Of a stretch of 39,662 nt of DNA, positions 1-7,384 are shown piece after piece. The stretch covers positions 1 through 39,662 of IMG/VR virus record IMGVR_UViG_3300025525_000034; one strand, written 5' to 3'. Numbering within the stretch: the stretch's first letter is position 1; each line of letters begins with the position of its first letter. This DNA comes from a virus. The notes beneath the pieces are model-generated. The model searched no databases. It had not been told where the DNA came from and was given only the letters and a program-made list of their open reading frames with translations. A program made the translations under genes and the position numbers.

Positions 1-264
1 TTTTATGGCTTCGCCGCCGCAGATTTCGTCCGGGTGATCAACCACCTGCTCGGCTTGCCCAACGTCAGTGTCGAGCAATGGTCGCGCATCAGCGATGCGC
101 TGACCTGGCATGCGGAGGGACTGGATTTCGCCGATGCCCTGCACCTGCTGGCCAGTGTCCATTGCACGGAATTCATCAGCTTCGATGACCGTCGCTTTGC
201 CCGCCGCGCCAAGCGATTGGGCGTTACGCCGGCAGTGGTTGTGCCCGGCGGCGTGAATCCGTAG
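1..264 (+). CDS. PIN-domain protein, VapC-type toxin, 3' part only
   Basis: The reading frame is open at the window edge, so the N-terminus and the first acidic residue of the PIN active site are missing. The visible 87 residues include GLDFADALHLLAS and FISFDDRRFARRAKRLG. These match the C-terminal half of PIN-domain ribonucleases, where conserved acidic residues coordinate a metal ion that cleaves RNA. In VapBC modules the antitoxin gene normally lies just upstream, here outside the window. The gene ends in TAG at 262-264, before the presumed prophage end, so it is taken as host chromosome and is not interrupted by the phage. The family is clear; the VapC role is inferred. Confidence 0.8.
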   Translation, partial: FYGFAAADFVRVINHLLGLPNVSVEQWSRISDALTWHAEGLDFADALHLLASVHCTEFISFDDRRFARRAKRLGVTPAVVVPGGVNP

Positions 265-407
265 AGAGTTGGCGGCAGATAATGGCCGCGTGACCTGCCT
301 GGCTTTCAAGGGCTAAGGCGGCAATACACTGATTGCTGTCTGACGACAATCGTGCGATCACTGAAAAAACTCGACTCCGAAGGAGCGTGTTCGAATTCCA
401 GGGGGGG
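265..407. other. Host intergenic DNA left of the prophage
   Basis: About 140 bases follow the PIN-domain gene with no supportable gene. A TGTTCGAATT at 388-397 resembles the TGTTTGAATT at 408-417 that is taken here as the phage end, so the exact junction could be 20 bases further left. The target-site duplication cannot be checked because the right end is outside the window. Confidence 0.5.
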
Positions 408-416
408 TGTTTGAAT

Positions 417-562
417 TGGCACAAAACAAAAGAGAAGAAAAAAACGCGGGAAGCCGGTGACAGCGCGGGATTCGGCTGATTTGAGCGATTAACGGCAGTG
501 GCACAAAAAACGCGAAAAAACGGTATGAAAGCGTCATTTTTTGCGCGAAAAATGGCACAGAA
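417..562 (+). repeat. Left-end transposase-binding sites (three TGGCACAnAA repeats)
   Basis: TGGCACAAAA occurs at 417-426 and 499-508, and TGGCACAGAA at 553-562, all in the same orientation. They lie between the presumed terminal TG (408) and the stop codon of the repressor gene. Mu has three transposase sites (L1-L3) in the same place at its left end, the outermost a few bases from the terminus; here the first lies 9 bases in. Each copy is flanked by A-rich sequence. Assignment as sites for the transposase encoded at 2812 is an inference from number, place and orientation. Confidence 0.6.
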
Positions 563-1102
563 TTAGTGCGTTTCTGCTGCAAATAAAACGCAGGCGGTGC
601 GGAGGGCTTCGAGGCGTTGCAGAAAATCTGGATGCTTCACGGCGAACGGCGTCCAGGCGGCGACTAGTTCCAGGAGTTTCCCGGCCAGGTCTGGATTCAA
701 TGGCTCTTTGAGCTTCGATTCCGCGACGCGCAATACCACGGAAAGCATCTGTAGCCGCTCTTCTTCGGTTGGATCAAGAAACGCCAGCACAGGGTCTCTC
801 TCGGCTGCTGGCGCGGGTTCTGGGTAATACCGCTTGCGGCCATCGTCCCTCACGCGATAGCCGCCGCGCTCGTCGCCGGGGCCGATTTCACCCTTACGCC
901 GCTTTTCAATCAGCGCCATGACCTCGGCCGGCGGCTGGTATTCGCGGCGCACACCACCTGGGCCGCCTTGCCCTTTAGCTTCCCGATAAGGCCAACCATC
1001 GCGCTTCACAAGCGCATCAATCCCCTGCCTGGTGGTTGGAAGTCCGGGCAATTTCATGGCGTTTAGCTCGCCGACAGACAAGTAAATTGAGTTGTCATCC
1101 AT
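563..1102 (-). CDS. c: Mu c-type repressor with N-terminal Mu DNA-binding domain
   Basis: This 179-residue protein is read leftward from the operator region, the position and direction of the Mu repressor gene c. Residues about 7-60 (LSVGELNAMKLPGLPTTRQG .. WPYREAKGQGGPGGVRREY) form the winged-helix Mu DNA-binding domain shared by repressor and transposase. Similar domains occur in this phage at 2517 and 2812. The middle is Arg/Pro-rich and the last ~60 residues are helical and could mediate oligomerisation. It is expected to bind the GTTGTAA-type operators just upstream and hold the early promoter off in the lysogen; its domain may also compete with transposase for those sites. The stop codon (563-565) directly abuts the third left-end repeat. 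Confidence 0.85.
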   Translation of the reverse strand: MDDNSIYLSVGELNAMKLPGLPTTRQGIDALVKRDGWPYREAKGQGGPGGVRREYQPPAEVMALIEKRRKGEIGPGDERGGYRVRDDGRKRYYPEPAPAAERDPVLAFLDPTEEERLQMLSVVLRVAESKLKEPLNPDLAGKLLELVAAWTPFAVKHPDFLQRLEALRTACVLFAAETH

Positions 1103-1205
1103 AGTTACAACTCACGACAACTTATAAGTCATTGATTTACCTGCATGTAAAAAAATTTAGTTGTAATGCTTGACGTGGACATTACGTGCTCGTAAGTTTA
1201 CAACC
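1089..1205. promoter_or_regulatory. Operator / divergent early promoter region, possible transpositional enhancer
   Basis: The gap between the divergent repressor and Ner genes carries five copies of GTTGT(A/C)(A/G): forward at 1091-1097 and 1160-1166, reverse at 1104-1110, 1114-1120 and 1198-1204. The two strands thus face each other in pairs. The region is A+T-rich compared with its surroundings. A rightward promoter can be drawn as TTGACG (1170-1175), 17 bases, TAAGTT (1193-1198). A leftward one, TTTACA with TTATAA, lies between 1120 and 1150 on the other strand. In Mu the equivalent operators are bound by both repressor and transposase and act as the transpositional enhancer. Confidence 0.65.
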
Positions 1206-1232
1206 ATGTCAAACGTCAACACGGAACTAGCC

Positions 1233-1562
1233 ATGGCAAAAAAACCAGCCGCGAAGGACTGGCACAAAGCTGACATACGGGCGGCGCTGCATCGGCAAGA
1301 CATCACCCTGCGCAGCATCGCTGTTTGTCATGGTTACAACGATATCGACTGCCTTAATCGTGCGCTCCGTCAGCCTTACCCGAAGGCCGAGCGCCTGATC
1401 GCCGAGGCGATAGGCGTTATGCCTAAAGATATATGGCCGAGCCGCTATCACCTCGACGGAACTCCGAAGTCTGGCCGAGGTGAGCGCGGATTAGGACGCT
1501 ACAAGGCGAAGTGTAGCAAAGCGTCAAACGCGTGCAGTGACAACAACGGCAGCGAGATTTGA
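1233..1562 (+). CDS. ner: Ner-like early regulator (winged-helix DNA-binding protein)
   Basis: The core KDWHKADIRAALHRQDITLR and PKAERLIAEAIG..PKDIWPSRY match Mu Ner and the Nlp/SfsB family, small DNA-binding proteins that turn down early transcription and the repressor promoter during lytic growth. The start at 1233 (MAKKPAAKDWHK) puts the DWH motif at the family-typical distance from the N-terminus. ATG 1206 would add nine residues and would be almost leaderless if the TTGACG/TAAGTT promoter is right. The C-terminus runs ~40 residues beyond the usual end at WPSRY and is rich in Gly, Ser and Lys. It is the first gene of the rightward early operon, facing the repressor. Confidence 0.85.
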   Translation: MAKKPAAKDWHKADIRAALHRQDITLRSIAVCHGYNDIDCLNRALRQPYPKAERLIAEAIGVMPKDIWPSRYHLDGTPKSGRGERGLGRYKAKCSKASNACSDNNGSEI

Positions 1563-1563
1563 C

Positions 1564-2007
1564 ATGACTTCCGACGTTGACGTCCGAACTTCCGATTTAT
1601 TTGCCGATGCGCCGAACCGGCCCGGCGCGCTGGGTTGCGCGATCGAGATTGCGGCCAGCATTGGCGATGCGCTGGAACGGGTGCGCAAAGAACGCGGGAT
1701 GACGCGCGAGCAGGTGGCGGAGCGGATGAGCTTTCACCTGGGCGAGAAGTTCAGCGAAAACATGCTGAACAACTACATCAGCCAGGCGCATCAGCATGAG
1801 ATCAGCCTGCGCCGGGCGATGGCGCTGGATGCGGCGCTGGGCCAGGACGTGTTGCTGAATCTGTATGCCCGCAAGCGCGGCGAGCGCGCGGTAATCAACC
1901 AGGACGATGCGGCGCTGCTGGAATGGGCGCGGCTGCATCACCAGGAACGTGAACTGGCCGAACGGCGCAAAGCGCTGGAAGCGGCGTTGAAAGCGAGACG
2001 GTCATGA
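1564..2007 (+). CDS. Helix-turn-helix early protein
   Basis: This 147-residue protein has an HTH-like segment, IGDALERVRKERGMTREQVA followed by ERMSFHLG and NNYISQAHQHEISLRRAMAL, that looks like an XRE-type DNA-binding domain. A charged helical C-terminus (HHQERELAERRKALEAALKA) follows. Related genes are often found between ner and A in Mu-like prophages. The frame overlaps the end of ner by one codon region, and ATG 1564 is preferred over the upstream 1537 start because it directly follows the ner stop. A regulatory role is likely; the target is unknown. Confidence 0.7.
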   Translation: MTSDVDVRTSDLFADAPNRPGALGCAIEIAASIGDALERVRKERGMTREQVAERMSFHLGEKFSENMLNNYISQAHQHEISLRRAMALDAALGQDVLLNLYARKRGERAVINQDDAALLEWARLHHQERELAERRKALEAALKARRS

Positions 2008-2015
2008 GCGCCCGG

Positions 2016-2279
2016 TCAGGTTTGCCGCACCGGCTTGGCCTGCCTTTTGGCCAGCGTCTTGAGGTGATCCACCTCAACCTTGAAACGGCCTATGGCCTTG
2101 GTCAGTTCCATCAAGTCGATATCGGTGAATTCGCGTTGAAAGTCTTCGCTGTTTTGCTGGAACTGCGCGGCTTGTCCGGCCAGTGGCGGCGCGCCCTCCA
2201 GCACGGCCATCAGTTCCGTGTAGTACCTGGTCAGGCCGGTTTTGTCGCTCGCCAGATGGTCTTTTCTGAATATTGCCAT
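2016..2279 (-). CDS. Small helical protein on the minus strand of the early operon, function unknown
   Basis: This 87-residue protein starts MAIFRKDHLASDKTGLTRYY and ends KTLAKRQAKPVRQT. It has a good ribosome site (GGAGG, four bases before ATG) on the minus strand. The sequence is charged and probably helical, with no recognised motif. It is convergent with the HTH gene ending at 2007 and divergent, only 20 bases apart, from the gene at 2300. It is the only clear leftward gene after the repressor. The overlapping plus-strand frame (2004-2303) has the composition of a shadow. A role as a lysogeny-expressed accessory gene is possible but not shown. Confidence 0.6.
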   Translation of the reverse strand: MAIFRKDHLASDKTGLTRYYTELMAVLEGAPPLAGQAAQFQQNSEDFQREFTDIDLMELTKAIGRFKVEVDHLKTLAKRQAKPVRQT

Positions 2280-2299
2280 ACAGCCTCCGAGGTTTTGAA

Positions 2300-2509
2300 A
2301 TGACTGACACACAAAGACTCAACAGTCTGAGCTGGATTTTAAACCAGACCCAAGAACTTTCACGGCGCACCGCCGAAGTGATGGCGCTGCTGCATGCCGC
2401 GAATGCCGGCCAGGAAATCGACCTGCTGGACTTCGAACTGAAGCGCGCCGATCTGTCGGCGCTGGTGGACACCATGAACCGGGAAGCACGGGCGATTGCC
2501 TACAAGTGA
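2300..2509 (+). CDS. Small early protein, function unknown
   Basis: This 69-residue protein (MTDTQRLNSLSWILNQTQEL .. MNREARAIAYK) is mostly helical and acidic in its middle. ATG 2300 was chosen over the upstream in-frame 2273 because it follows a GAGG stretch by a suitable distance. It starts 20 bases from the divergent minus-strand gene and is followed by the next gene after 7 bases. I do not recognise the family. Confidence 0.6.
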   Translation: MTDTQRLNSLSWILNQTQELSRRTAEVMALLHAANAGQEIDLLDFELKRADLSALVDTMNREARAIAYK

Positions 2510-2516
2510 GCCGGCC

Positions 2517-2819
2517 ATGAGCAAAACCCACTACACCTGCGCCGAGCTGGCGGCGTTGAAGCTGCCGGGGTATCCCGGTACCGAGCGTGCCTGGCGCAAT
2601 CTGGTCGTGCGTGAGGCTTGGACGTTTCGCGAAGTCAAACCGAAAGCCGGTAGATGGGCTGTGAGGCGAGAATTTCAGCCATCCGCCACCGTCGCCAGCC
2701 TAATTGCCAGCCCAATGCGATTCATGGGCGCATCAGACGACGTGACACTGACGTTGACGGTTAGTTTTCAGCAGGCGCAGAAGATATTGCAGATGCTGAA
2801 GCGGGTGCGTCGTGGCTGA
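2517..2819 (+). CDS. Stand-alone Mu-type DNA-binding domain protein
   Basis: This 100-residue protein consists of a Mu DNA-binding domain (THYTCAELAALKLPGYPGTE .. FREVKPKAGRWAVRREFQPS) and a ~40-residue tail. The domain is a close paralogue of the N-terminus of the transposase that follows (THYSCAELAALKLPGYPASR .. VRREFLPS), so it probably arose by local duplication. Its 3' end overlaps the transposase start by 8 bases, which suggests translational coupling. It could compete with transposase or repressor for operator, enhancer or end sites, much as domain fragments do, but this is inference. No catalytic domain is present. Confidence 0.75.
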   Translation: MSKTHYTCAELAALKLPGYPGTERAWRNLVVREAWTFREVKPKAGRWAVRREFQPSATVASLIASPMRFMGASDDVTLTLTVSFQQAQKILQMLKRVRRG

Positions 2820-5118
2820 GCACAAGACCCACTACAGCTGCGCCGAGCTGGCCGCGCTGAAGCTGCCGGGTTATCCGGCGTCGCGCCAGAACTGGTACGA
2901 CCTGGTCGAGCGCGAGTCATGGGAATTCCGCGAGGTAAAAGCCAAGGGTGGCAAGGGTGGCGTGCGGCGCGAATTTCTGCCCTCCACCCCCGTCGCCACC
3001 CTGATCGACAAGCTCACCCATGCCCGCGTCCTGGGCGCCGATGCCCGCCACACGCTGGCGGCGCGGAACATGGCGCATGCGGAAGTGGTGGCCGAGCAGG
3101 CGCGCAAGCAGGCGGTGACTGCCGACCAGTTGATGGGCTTGTTAACGCCCAAGGGACAAGAGAAATTCGGCGCGCATTACGACGTGCTGCTGGCCTGGCG
3201 TGACTGGTTTGCGCAACAGTTGGCACAGATGCCAAAACTCGGGCGCAACGCGGCATTCGGGCAGTTTGCTGAAGCATGGAATGCCGGCCACATCCCGGCC
3301 AGCGACAAGGCAAAAGCCAAGTACCCGGCGATCTCGATGCGCACGATTCAGCGCTGGGTGCTGGAAAACGAAAAGAACGGCCTGGCGCCAGTGGCGGACA
3401 TGCGCTGCAGCGGCATCAAGCGCAAGAAAAGCGTGTTCGAGACGACGCCGCTGCTGCATGACGTGTTCATCGCCATCCTCAGTGAAAAACCGCACATCCA
3501 GAGCATTGACCTGCTGGCGATGCTCAACAAGTGCCGTTACGACCGCGAAACCGGCGAGGTGCTGTTTGCGCCGCTGCGCTACGACCAGGTGACGCGCTAT
3601 CGCGCCAAGTGGAGCGATAAAAACGCCGCCGCGCTGATGCTCACCACCAACCCGGATCAATTCAAGAGCCGCTATCTGTCCAGCCTGGGCCGCGCCGATG
3701 CCGATGTGCAGCGGATGAACCAGCTCTGGGAGATGGACGGCACGCCAGCGGACTGGCTGCTGAACCACGGCGCCGGCAAGTCGCGCTATACCGCCAGCGT
3801 GGTGATTGACGTATGGAGCCGGCGGCCGATGATCCGCTTCAGCCGCACCGCCAAGACCGAGACCAACAAGCAACTGATGCGCGATGCCGTGATGGCCTGG
3901 GGCGTGCCGGACGGGCAGGTGAAGACCGACAACGGCAGCGACTACAAGAGCCAGCCATTCCGCCTGTTCCTGGAAGAAATCGGCGTTGAGCAGGTATTTT
4001 GCCCGCCGTTCAGCCCGCAGAAAAAGCCGCATGTGGAGCGGTTTATCGGCACCTATCTGCATTCAATCCTGGAAGTGCTGGATGCGTTTGTCGGCCATAA
4101 CGTGAGCGAGCGGGCGGCGATTGAAGCAAAACGGACCTTTGCGGAAAACCTGTTCAAAAAGGGCGGCGCGGTCTCGGTGGACTTGACGGTGGAAGAACTG
4201 CAAGCCCTGACCGATGCCTGGATCGAGGGCACCTATATGCAGCGCGAGCACCGCACGCTGGGTATGACGCCGTTTGCGCGGGTAGCCAGCTCCACCACGC
4301 CGATCAAGCGGATTGAAAACGAGCGCGCGCTGGACCTGCTGTTGATGCAGCCGGCGAAGAAGCCGCCGACGATCAGCGCCAAGGGCATCCGCTACGAGCG
4401 GGTGGACTACATCCATGAAGAGCTGCCGCTGCACGCCGGCAAGCTGGCCGACATCCGCCTGGACCCGAACGACATGGGCCGGATTGTGGTTCGGGTGGAT
4501 GGGAAATTCTTGTGTGTGGCGGTGAATGCCAGCCTGGCCGGCGTGCCGCGTGCCGAGATCGCCGCCAAGGGCCACGCCAAACAACAGGACTGGATGCGCG
4601 ACACCCGCGCCATGTTCAAGAAGGCCAAGAAAGGCTTGGTCAGCCCGGATCAACTGGTGCGGGAAATCATCATGGAACGCGCCGCCAAGGCCGGCAAGCT
4701 GGCCGTGTTGCCCTTGCGTAGCGAGTCGCACACCTCAACCGGGCTGATTGACGCGGCGCGGGCGGTGGCGGCGCAAGACACGCCGCAGCCCTCCGCGCGT
4801 GGCGAGCAGCTCATTGCCGAAGCCAAGCGGATGTTTGCCGAGCAATTCAACCCGAAGGCGCCGGTGCTGGACCTGGCCGCGCGGCGCGATGGCCCCCGGA
4901 ACGACGGCGCGGAGAACCCGCTGGGCGATCTCAACGATGAACAGAAATATGCCCTCTGGCACGAACTGGACGCCACCGCGCAGCGCGGCGGCGAACTGGT
5001 GCACGACTGGCAGAGACGGTTTCACGCCGTATTCCCGAAGACCAGCAAGTTTACGGCCATGCGGAACATGAAGGCGGCAATTGTTGGGAAAACAGGTGAT
5101 GGGCGGGAAGCGCAGTGA
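2812..5118 (+). CDS. A: Mu A-type DDE transposase
   Basis: This is the 768-residue transposase that cuts and joins the phage ends to target DNA for integration and replicative transposition. Residues 5-58 are the Mu DNA-binding winged helix. Further helical end-binding regions follow up to ~290 (SMRTIQRWVLENEKNGLAP). The RNase H-like core has D309 (WEMDGTPAD), D373 (VKTDNGSDY) and E409 (KPHVERFIGTY). The D-to-E interval is 35 residues, as in Tn552/retroviral enzymes, rather than Mu's 55. A Mu transposase C-terminal beta-barrel follows from about 540 (GIRYERVDY), and the helical tail is where ATPase B would be contacted. It is longer than Mu A (663). GTG 2812 is used as start, overlapping the previous gene. 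Confidence 0.95.
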   Translation: MAEHKTHYSCAELAALKLPGYPASRQNWYDLVERESWEFREVKAKGGKGGVRREFLPSTPVATLIDKLTHARVLGADARHTLAARNMAHAEVVAEQARKQAVTADQLMGLLTPKGQEKFGAHYDVLLAWRDWFAQQLAQMPKLGRNAAFGQFAEAWNAGHIPASDKAKAKYPAISMRTIQRWVLENEKNGLAPVADMRCSGIKRKKSVFETTPLLHDVFIAILSEKPHIQSIDLLAMLNKCRYDRETGEVLFAPLRYDQVTRYRAKWSDKNAAALMLTTNPDQFKSRYLSSLGRADADVQRMNQLWEMDGTPADWLLNHGAGKSRYTASVVIDVWSRRPMIRFSRTAKTETNKQLMRDAVMAWGVPDGQVKTDNGSDYKSQPFRLFLEEIGVEQVFCPPFSPQKKPHVERFIGTYLHSILEVLDAFVGHNVSERAAIEAKRTFAENLFKKGGAVSVDLTVEELQALTDAWIEGTYMQREHRTLGMTPFARVASSTTPIKRIENERALDLLLMQPAKKPPTISAKGIRYERVDYIHEELPLHAGKLADIRLDPNDMGRIVVRVDGKFLCVAVNASLAGVPRAEIAAKGHAKQQDWMRDTRAMFKKAKKGLVSPDQLVREIIMERAAKAGKLAVLPLRSESHTSTGLIDAARAVAAQDTPQPSARGEQLIAEAKRMFAEQFNPKAPVLDLAARRDGPRNDGAENPLGDLNDEQKYALWHELDATAQRGGELVHDWQRRFHAVFPKTSKFTAMRNMKAAIVGKTGDGREAQ

Positions 5119-5128
5119 CAACTCAGGC

Positions 5129-5162
5129 GGCTGACCGCCGCAGCAACGGCGGCCAGCCTTTT
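5129..5162 (+). terminator. Hairpin between A and B, terminator-like
   Basis: GGCTG-A-CCGCCG (5129-5140) pairs with CGGCGG-C-CAGCC (5147-5158) around CAGCAA, with one A/C mismatch, and TTTT follows. It has the form of a weak rho-independent terminator or attenuator that could lower B relative to A, or protect the 3' end of the A message. Confidence 0.5.
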
Positions 5163-5188
5163 ACAGCAACACAACAGGAGAAGTCAGT

Positions 5189-5959
5189 ATGAACGAATCA
5201 AGCAGGCCCACGCAAGGCGGCATCATGCCGCTGGCCAACATCGCTCTGGCGGAACGGGCGCACGCCCGGCTGAAGCAACGCGGCCCGGATGAACCCGGCC
5301 TGGCCACCTTGCACGGCCCGTCAGGTTACGGCAAGAGCACCTCGGCGGCATGGCTGGCGGCGCGTTACCACGCCTATTACGTCCAGGCCGACGACTTCTG
5401 GACCAAAAAGACCATGCTGGTCGCCATCTCCAGGGCGCTCGGCCTGAACTACACGCGCGGCAAGGGCGACAGCGCGCGCAACTACACCCCGGACATCTAC
5501 ACCATGGCCGAGGCCGTCAAAGTGCAACTGCACGTCAGCCGCCGGCTGTTGATCATCGACGAGTTCGATTACTGCGTTGCCAAGGGCTTGGTCGAATCCG
5601 TGCGCAGCCTGTACGAAGGCAGCAAGGCCAGCATCTTGTTGGTGGGCGAAGAAATGCTGCCGCAAAAGCTCGAAGCCTGGGAGCGTTTCCACGGCCGCAT
5701 GCTGGATTGGTTCCCGGCTGAGCCGGCCGGGCGCGACGACCTGGCCACCCTGGCCGGCGCGCGCTGCCCCGGCATCAAGATTGCCGACGATCTGGCCGCG
5801 CACCTGCTCGAACTCGCCCAGGGCAGCGTGCGCCGACTGGGCAACAACCTGGCGCTGATCCATGAAGCGGCGCTGGAAAACGCCTGGGACGTGGTCGATT
5901 TCGCCCGCTGGGGCGGCAGACCGTTGCAGAGCAACAAGGCGCCAAGGAGGGACGTGTGA
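5189..5959 (+). CDS. B: Mu B-type AAA+ ATPase, transposition target selection
   Basis: This 256-residue ATPase has Walker A GPSGYGKST at residues 43-51 and Walker B LLIIDEFD at 120-127, in an ExeA/MuB-type AAA+ fold. It is expected to bind target DNA non-specifically as an ATP-dependent filament, deliver targets to transposase A and give target immunity. AGGAG lies 9 bases before ATG 5189. Its place directly after A is that of Mu B. The C-terminal ~80 residues (ADDLAAHLLELAQGSVRRLG) are helical and likely bind DNA. Confidence 0.92.
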   Translation: MNESSRPTQGGIMPLANIALAERAHARLKQRGPDEPGLATLHGPSGYGKSTSAAWLAARYHAYYVQADDFWTKKTMLVAISRALGLNYTRGKGDSARNYTPDIYTMAEAVKVQLHVSRRLLIIDEFDYCVAKGLVESVRSLYEGSKASILLVGEEMLPQKLEAWERFHGRMLDWFPAEPAGRDDLATLAGARCPGIKIADDLAAHLLELAQGSVRRLGNNLALIHEAALENAWDVVDFARWGGRPLQSNKAPRRDV

Positions 5960-6255
5960 TGGACGCCCGCATCGAGGTATCTGGTGTGTGTCTGGTCACC
6001 GCTAAAAAAGAACGCCCATTCAGGCTGGCGATTGGTCGGCGCCATGATTTTGCCAACGCCTACTCTGTGGTGTTGGACATGGAGCTGGAAGGCGTCCCCG
6101 CCGCGCGCATCTTCTTGACTGAGCACCAGGTGCGGCAATTGACTGAAGCGCTTGCGGGTGAGGTCGCGCGCTTCGACGCCGCGAAAGCGGAGAACGATAG
6201 GTTGTTTTCTCTCCTGGCCGGGGTGAGCGCAAACGGGGGTGATGATGTCGCGTAG
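5959..6255 (+). CDS. Conserved early protein, function unknown
   Basis: This 98-residue protein is coupled to B: its ATG (5959) overlaps the B stop, with GGAGG nine bases ahead. It has a beta-rich first half (VSGVCLVTAKKERPFRLAIG) and a helical second half (LTEHQVRQLTEALAGEVARF). The layout resembles other small early proteins with a read-out domain followed by a helix, but I do not recognise the family. Confidence 0.65.
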   Translation: MDARIEVSGVCLVTAKKERPFRLAIGRRHDFANAYSVVLDMELEGVPAARIFLTEHQVRQLTEALAGEVARFDAAKAENDRLFSLLAGVSANGGDDVA

Positions 6256-6862
6256 CCCCACCACCTCTCTCGCCGGCGGCAAAAGCCCGCGCCAGCGCGT
6301 CTGGGAATACATCCGCGCCCAAGCCGGTGAGTTCACCGCAGCCGATGTCACGCCGGGCGACGTGCCCACCAGCGTCGCGCGTGAATACCTGTCTGGTCTT
6401 GTGTGTGCGGGATATTTGGCACAAGTCGCGGTAGAAAAACCCCGGCGCGGCGTCAAAAACCGTTACACCCTGACGCGCGACAACGGCATTGAAGCGCCGC
6501 GTGTGCGGGCGGATGGCACGGAAGTTACCCAGGGGCAAGGCAATGAAGGCATGTGGGGCGCAATCCGCGTGCTCGACTCATTCACCGCCCGACAGATCGC
6601 CGATCTGGCTGGGGTGTCTCCCGCCACCGCTAAAACCTATTGCATGTACCTGGAAAGGGCCGGGTATCTGGAAATTGCCCAGGCAGGAGATGGGCGAAAA
6701 AACACGGGTCAGCCCTGCATCTACCGCAGCGTGAAGACCCGCATCAGCGGCCCGCGCGCGCCGATGATTACCCGACTGAAGGCGGTGTACGACCCCAACC
6801 TGCACGAAGTCGCATGGATGCAGGGCGCGGACGATGCGGCGCGGGAGATGGACGATGCCTAA
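6245..6862 (+). CDS. Winged-helix early protein
   Basis: This protein of about 205 residues has two probable winged-helix units. The first is SPRQRVWEYIRAQAGEFTAA with VAREYLSGLVCAGYLAQV. The second is FTARQIADLAGVSPATAKTY with MYLERAGYLEIA. A basic linker and a C-terminal stretch lie between and after them. GTG 6239, ATG 6242 and ATG 6245 are all possible starts; 6245 has the best spacing from GGGGG at 6235-6239. It overlaps the previous gene. DNA binding is likely; a role in early gene control or replication is open. Confidence 0.7.
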   Translation: MSRSPTTSLAGGKSPRQRVWEYIRAQAGEFTAADVTPGDVPTSVAREYLSGLVCAGYLAQVAVEKPRRGVKNRYTLTRDNGIEAPRVRADGTEVTQGQGNEGMWGAIRVLDSFTARQIADLAGVSPATAKTYCMYLERAGYLEIAQAGDGRKNTGQPCIYRSVKTRISGPRAPMITRLKAVYDPNLHEVAWMQGADDAAREMDDA

Positions 6863-7196
6863 GCCCGCACTCACCCCGGCCCAGCGCGCACGCGCCTATG
6901 CCTTGCTGGAAGCGGAATTCCAGAGCCTTGGCACCAATGCCGCAGTTGCGCGCAAGACCGGCATCAGTCGCGGCGCAATCAGCACGGTGCGTGCCGGCAA
7001 ATACCCAGCCAACCCGGATGGTGTGCTGGCCGATTTGCTGGCCGCACTGGATCGCTATCACTGCCCCTATCTGGGCTGCGAAGTCGAGCGGCAGCACTGC
7101 GTAGACATCAACTCTGGCCCGACACCGACATGGAACCCCGGCGCACTGTCGCAGCGCCGCGCCTGCCAGACCTGCCCCAACAAACCCAAGGAGTAA
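6855..7196 (+). CDS. HTH protein with C-terminal Cys motif (Mu-like early regulator)
   Basis: This 113-residue protein has an N-terminal helix-turn-helix (TNAAVARKTGISRGAISTVR) of the type that leads to LacI- or XRE-like labels. The tail contains CPYLGCEVERQHC and RACQTCP, with TPTWNPGALSQRRACQTC as the conserved signature. The same HTH plus Cys arrangement is common in early regions of Mu-like prophages. The Cys residues probably bind a metal ion. It overlaps the previous gene slightly. The regulatory target is unknown. Confidence 0.75.
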   Translation: MPKPALTPAQRARAYALLEAEFQSLGTNAAVARKTGISRGAISTVRAGKYPANPDGVLADLLAALDRYHCPYLGCEVERQHCVDINSGPTPTWNPGALSQRRACQTCPNKPKE

Positions 7197-7201
7197 CCGC
7201 C

Positions 7202-7384
7202 ATGACCCCGGAAAAACTCAAAACCCGCATCAACATTGGCCTGGTGCTGATCATCATCCTGCTGGCGTTCGGTGTTGCCGGCAGCGGCGACTATGCCGAC
7301 GCCCTGGAAGCCGAGAACGCCCGCATCCAGGCCGCCGCCGACCGCTGCCGGATGGCTGTAACGCTGCGCGAGGTGGCGCCGTGA
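7202..7384 (+). CDS. Small single-pass membrane protein
   Basis: This 60-residue protein has one strong membrane segment (IGLVLIIILLAFGVAGS) after a short basic N-terminus. An acidic then Arg-containing tail follows. AAGGAG stands 8 bases before ATG 7202. Its stop overlaps the GTG of the next gene. Small membrane proteins at this position are usual in Mu-like early regions; function is unknown. Confidence 0.7.
   Translation: MTPEKLKTRINIGLVLIIILLAFGVAGSGDYADALEAENARIQAAADRCRMAVTLREVAP

Noticed and set aside
358-410. Possible tRNA remnant (GTTCGAATTCC) beside the left end
   Set aside because: The TTCGAAT loop has no pairing T-stem on either strand and no acceptor stem; TTCGAA is a palindrome that can occur by chance.
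2004-2303. Plus-strand reading frame opposite the minus-strand gene
   Set aside because: Composition and lack of motifs fit a shadow; the minus frame has a strong ribosome site and better protein character.
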